A stretch of DNA of 64,000 nt from positions 248,001 through 312,000 of the forward strand of contig NZ_RCIZ01000001.1 in the NCBI RefSeq assembly GCF_003666685.1, in the 5' to 3' direction. The notes under the pieces are model-generated. The model did not search any database. It saw nothing but the letters and a program-made list of their open reading frames with translations, and was not told the origin of the DNA. The first letter of the stretch is position 1; each line of letters begins with the position of its first letter. The position numbers and the translations under genes were made by a program. This stretch comes from Mesorhizobium sp. YM1C-6-2 (GTDB lineage Bacteria; Pseudomonadota; Alphaproteobacteria; Rhizobiales; Rhizobiaceae). Positions 62,286 to 64,000 of the stretch are shown here, in pieces.

Positions 62286-64000
62286 ATGCGGAAGTGGTTT
62301 TATTGCGTCGGCGCGATTGCGCTGGCGATTGGGACGAACGCGCGGGCTCAGGACGCTGGCGGTGCCGACGACGAAGACGGCGTCACGGAACTCGAGCGGA
62401 TCGTTGTGACGGCGAACCGGACGCCGACCGAGAAAAGCCAGGTAGGCTCGACGGTCGAGCAGGTGACGAGGGAGGAGATCGAGGAGAAGTCGCTGCCTTC
62501 GATCAGCGATTACCTGAACCTGCTGCCGGGCATAGCGATAAGCTCCGGTGGCGGCATCGGCTCGGAAGGAGGCCTTGCGGTGCGAGGCATGCCGCGGCGC
62601 TACGTCAAGACGCTCTACAACGGGATCGACATCGCCGATCCCACCCAGACTCAGGTCCAGACATCGTATCAGTATCTGCTGACCGGCGGCGCCGACAGCA
62701 TCGAGGTGCTGAAAGGCTCGCAAAGCACGCTCTACGGCTCCGATGCGATAGCAGGCGTGATCAGCGTTTCGACGCTCGGCAGCATCGATCCGGGCGTGCG
62801 ACACTTCCTCGACACAGAGGTCGGGTCCTTCGGCATGGTGCGCGGCCGTTATGGCCTGCAGGCGGCAAGCGAGGCGTCGGCTCTCGCGCTGAATGTCACC
62901 GGCCTTAGAACCGATGGCATATCCGCGGCTGACGAGAATGACGGCAACACCGAACGCGACGGCTTCGAGGACGTGTTGCTGGACGTCAATGTCGAGCATC
63001 GCTTCAGCGACGCCTTTTCGGTGTTCGGGTCGGCGCTCTATATCGACGCCCGCGCGGAATATGACGACGACTTCCCCGTGGTGCAGGACAACTGGTTCAA
63101 TCACAATCTCACCGAACAACTGGCCGGCAGGACAGGCTTCAACCTGGATCTCATGGACGGACGCCTGAAGAACACGTTTTCCGTGCAGGGGTTCAAGATC
63201 GATCGCGGCATCCGCTCGGTTTCGACTTTCGGCCCGTACGACGCCGACTTCGAGGGCACGCGCGTGAAAACCGACTACCAGGGATCGTTCGAAGCGACGG
63301 AGCGTATCCTGTTCCAGTACGGACTGGATCACGAACGCCAGAATGCGCGGACCAGCGATGATTTTGCCGAGACAGATGATTCATTCTCGATCACCGGGGT
63401 CTGGGCGCAGTCGGTTGTCGAACCCGTCGACAACCTCATCCTGACCGGCGGCCTGCGCCACGACGAACACTCGGAATTCGGCGGCCACACGACCTATCGG
63501 GGCACCGCGGCCTATCTGTTCGATGCGACCGCAACCCGCTTGCATTCGTCTTTCGGCACCGGCTTCCGGGCCCCCAGCCTCTACGAGCTCTATGCGCCGT
63601 TCTATGGCGATTCGTCCTTGCGGCCCGAGACGAGCGTCAGCTTCGATTTCGGCGTCGGCCAGGAATTCCTTGACGGCCGGCTGGTGACGGACCTCACTTA
63701 CTTCATGATCGACGTCGACGATCTCATCGAGTTCGATACCGCGGCGAGCCGCTACCGCCAGGTGCCCGGCACCACGCGATCGCGCGGCGTCGAGGCGTCG
63801 CTCGACTTTGCGGTGACGGACGGACTCCGCCTCGGCGGTTCCTACACCTACACCGATTCGAAGACGGAAGGCGGCGAGCGCATGGTCCAGATTCCCCGTC
63901 ACGCCATCGTGCTTTCGGCGGCATGGCTGCCGGACGAGCAATGGACGGTCTCGGGCGACGTCAAGTTCGCCGTCGATACGGTGGATACTGGCGATGTCGA
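62286..64000 (+). CDS. btuB: TonB-dependent vitamin B12 receptor, 5' part
   Basis: The gene runs off the window; 571 codons are visible from ATG 62286. It encodes an outer-membrane receptor. A signal peptide covers about residues 1-22 (ending ARAQ), then the TonB-box region ELERIVVTANRTPTEK, the plug domain (LPSISDYLNLLPGIAISSGG, then VLKGSQSTLYGSDAIAGVI) and the start of the beta barrel, with GTGFRAPSLYELY and the NPxL-like block SLRPETSVSFDFG. The AAGGA ahead of the ATG fits translation control by the riboswitch. The riboswitch assigns cobalamin as cargo. Confidence 0.93.
   Translation, partial: MRKWFYCVGAIALAIGTNARAQDAGGADDEDGVTELERIVVTANRTPTEKSQVGSTVEQVTREEIEEKSLPSISDYLNLLPGIAISSGGGIGSEGGLAVRGMPRRYVKTLYNGIDIADPTQTQVQTSYQYLLTGGADSIEVLKGSQSTLYGSDAIAGVISVSTLGSIDPGVRHFLDTEVGSFGMVRGRYGLQAASEASALALNVTGLRTDGISAADENDGNTERDGFEDVLLDVNVEHRFSDAFSVFGSALYIDARAEYDDDFPVVQDNWFNHNLTEQLAGRTGFNLDLMDGRLKNTFSVQGFKIDRGIRSVSTFGPYDADFEGTRVKTDYQGSFEATERILFQYGLDHERQNARTSDDFAETDDSFSITGVWAQSVVEPVDNLILTGGLRHDEHSEFGGHTTYRGTAAYLFDATATRLHSSFGTGFRAPSLYELYAPFYGDSSLRPETSVSFDFGVGQEFLDGRLVTDLTYFMIDVDDLIEFDTAASRYRQVPGTTRSRGVEASLDFAVTDGLRLGGSYTYTDSKTEGGERMVQIPRHAIVLSAAWLPDEQWTVSGDVKFAVDTVDTGDV

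Overview
The window comes from a high-GC (about two thirds G+C by eye) alphaproteobacterium of the Rhizobiales, most like Mesorhizobium and its Phyllobacteriaceae relatives. Pointers are the TIGR02300-type acidic protein divergent from a class II (CP4-like) aroA, a D-tartrate dehydratase that closely resembles the Bradyrhizobium enzyme, and the dense packing of ABC uptake systems with catabolic genes. No transposase, integrase, phage gene or CRISPR array was seen. The content is chromosomal or chromid-like and mostly nutrient scavenging.

Layout. (1) 1-4824: 3' end of murQ (MurNAc-6-phosphate etherase) followed by a CUT1-type sugar ABC transporter; a class III nucleotidyl cyclase and a small unknown gene follow to 6509. 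(2) 6636-30188: a large locus that I read as nicotinate/N-heterocycle catabolism plus NAD salvage. It holds an FAH-family hydrolase, a ferredoxin-NADP reductase, HyuA/HyuB (ATP-dependent lactam hydrolase type), a MarR regulator, an 'amino acid synthesis' family protein, a UPF0280 protein, a 6-hydroxynicotinate-reductase-like Fe-S protein, a molybdenum hydroxylase (fused 2Fe-2S/Mo subunit plus FAD subunit), nicotinamidase PncA, a Liv-type ABC importer with its binding protein, an unknown polytopic membrane protein and nicotinate phosphoribosyltransferase PncB. A PAP2-family membrane protein and a putative glycolipid-binding protein are inserted at 12.6-14.1 kb. (3) 30348-34519: secreted unknown protein, MATE exporter, aroA, TIGR02300 protein and tRNA-Ala(GGC). 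(4) 34920-42088: a self-contained sugar or polyol operon (binding protein, zinc dehydrogenase, FGGY kinase, SorC regulator, ATPase, permease) behind a clear palindromic operator. (5) 42187-45310: LysR regulator divergent from an aldo/keto reductase and an MFS exporter. (6) 45563-56418: D-tartrate dehydratase, tartrate dehydrogenase and an asparaginase divergent from a five-gene peptide-type ABC importer, an SDR and a GntR/FCD regulator. (7) 56467-59117: copper-type P1B ATPase behind a textbook MerR/CueR promoter. (8) 59304-61844: an unknown polytopic membrane protein with DUF2249, DUF59 and a 91-residue protein, a set usually met near denitrification or copper genes. (9) 61888-64000: promoter, cobalamin riboswitch and the start of btuB.

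How the genes work together. The most coherent new story is region 2. PncA would release nicotinate, the Mo hydroxylase would make 6-hydroxynicotinate, the Hnr-like protein (fed through ferredoxin by the nearby Fpr) would reduce it to the delta-lactam tetrahydro-6-oxonicotinate, and HyuAB is a plausible ATP-dependent lactam opener. The divergent fpr/hyuAB and FAD-subunit/pncA promoters carry a 25-bp motif that is 20/25 identical, which supports co-regulation of the two halves. Region 6 pairs tartrate enzymes with an asparaginase and a peptide-type importer, which suggests uptake and hydrolysis of an amide of a hydroxy-dicarboxylic acid. Both readings are inference from context and motifs; the enzyme family calls themselves are stronger.
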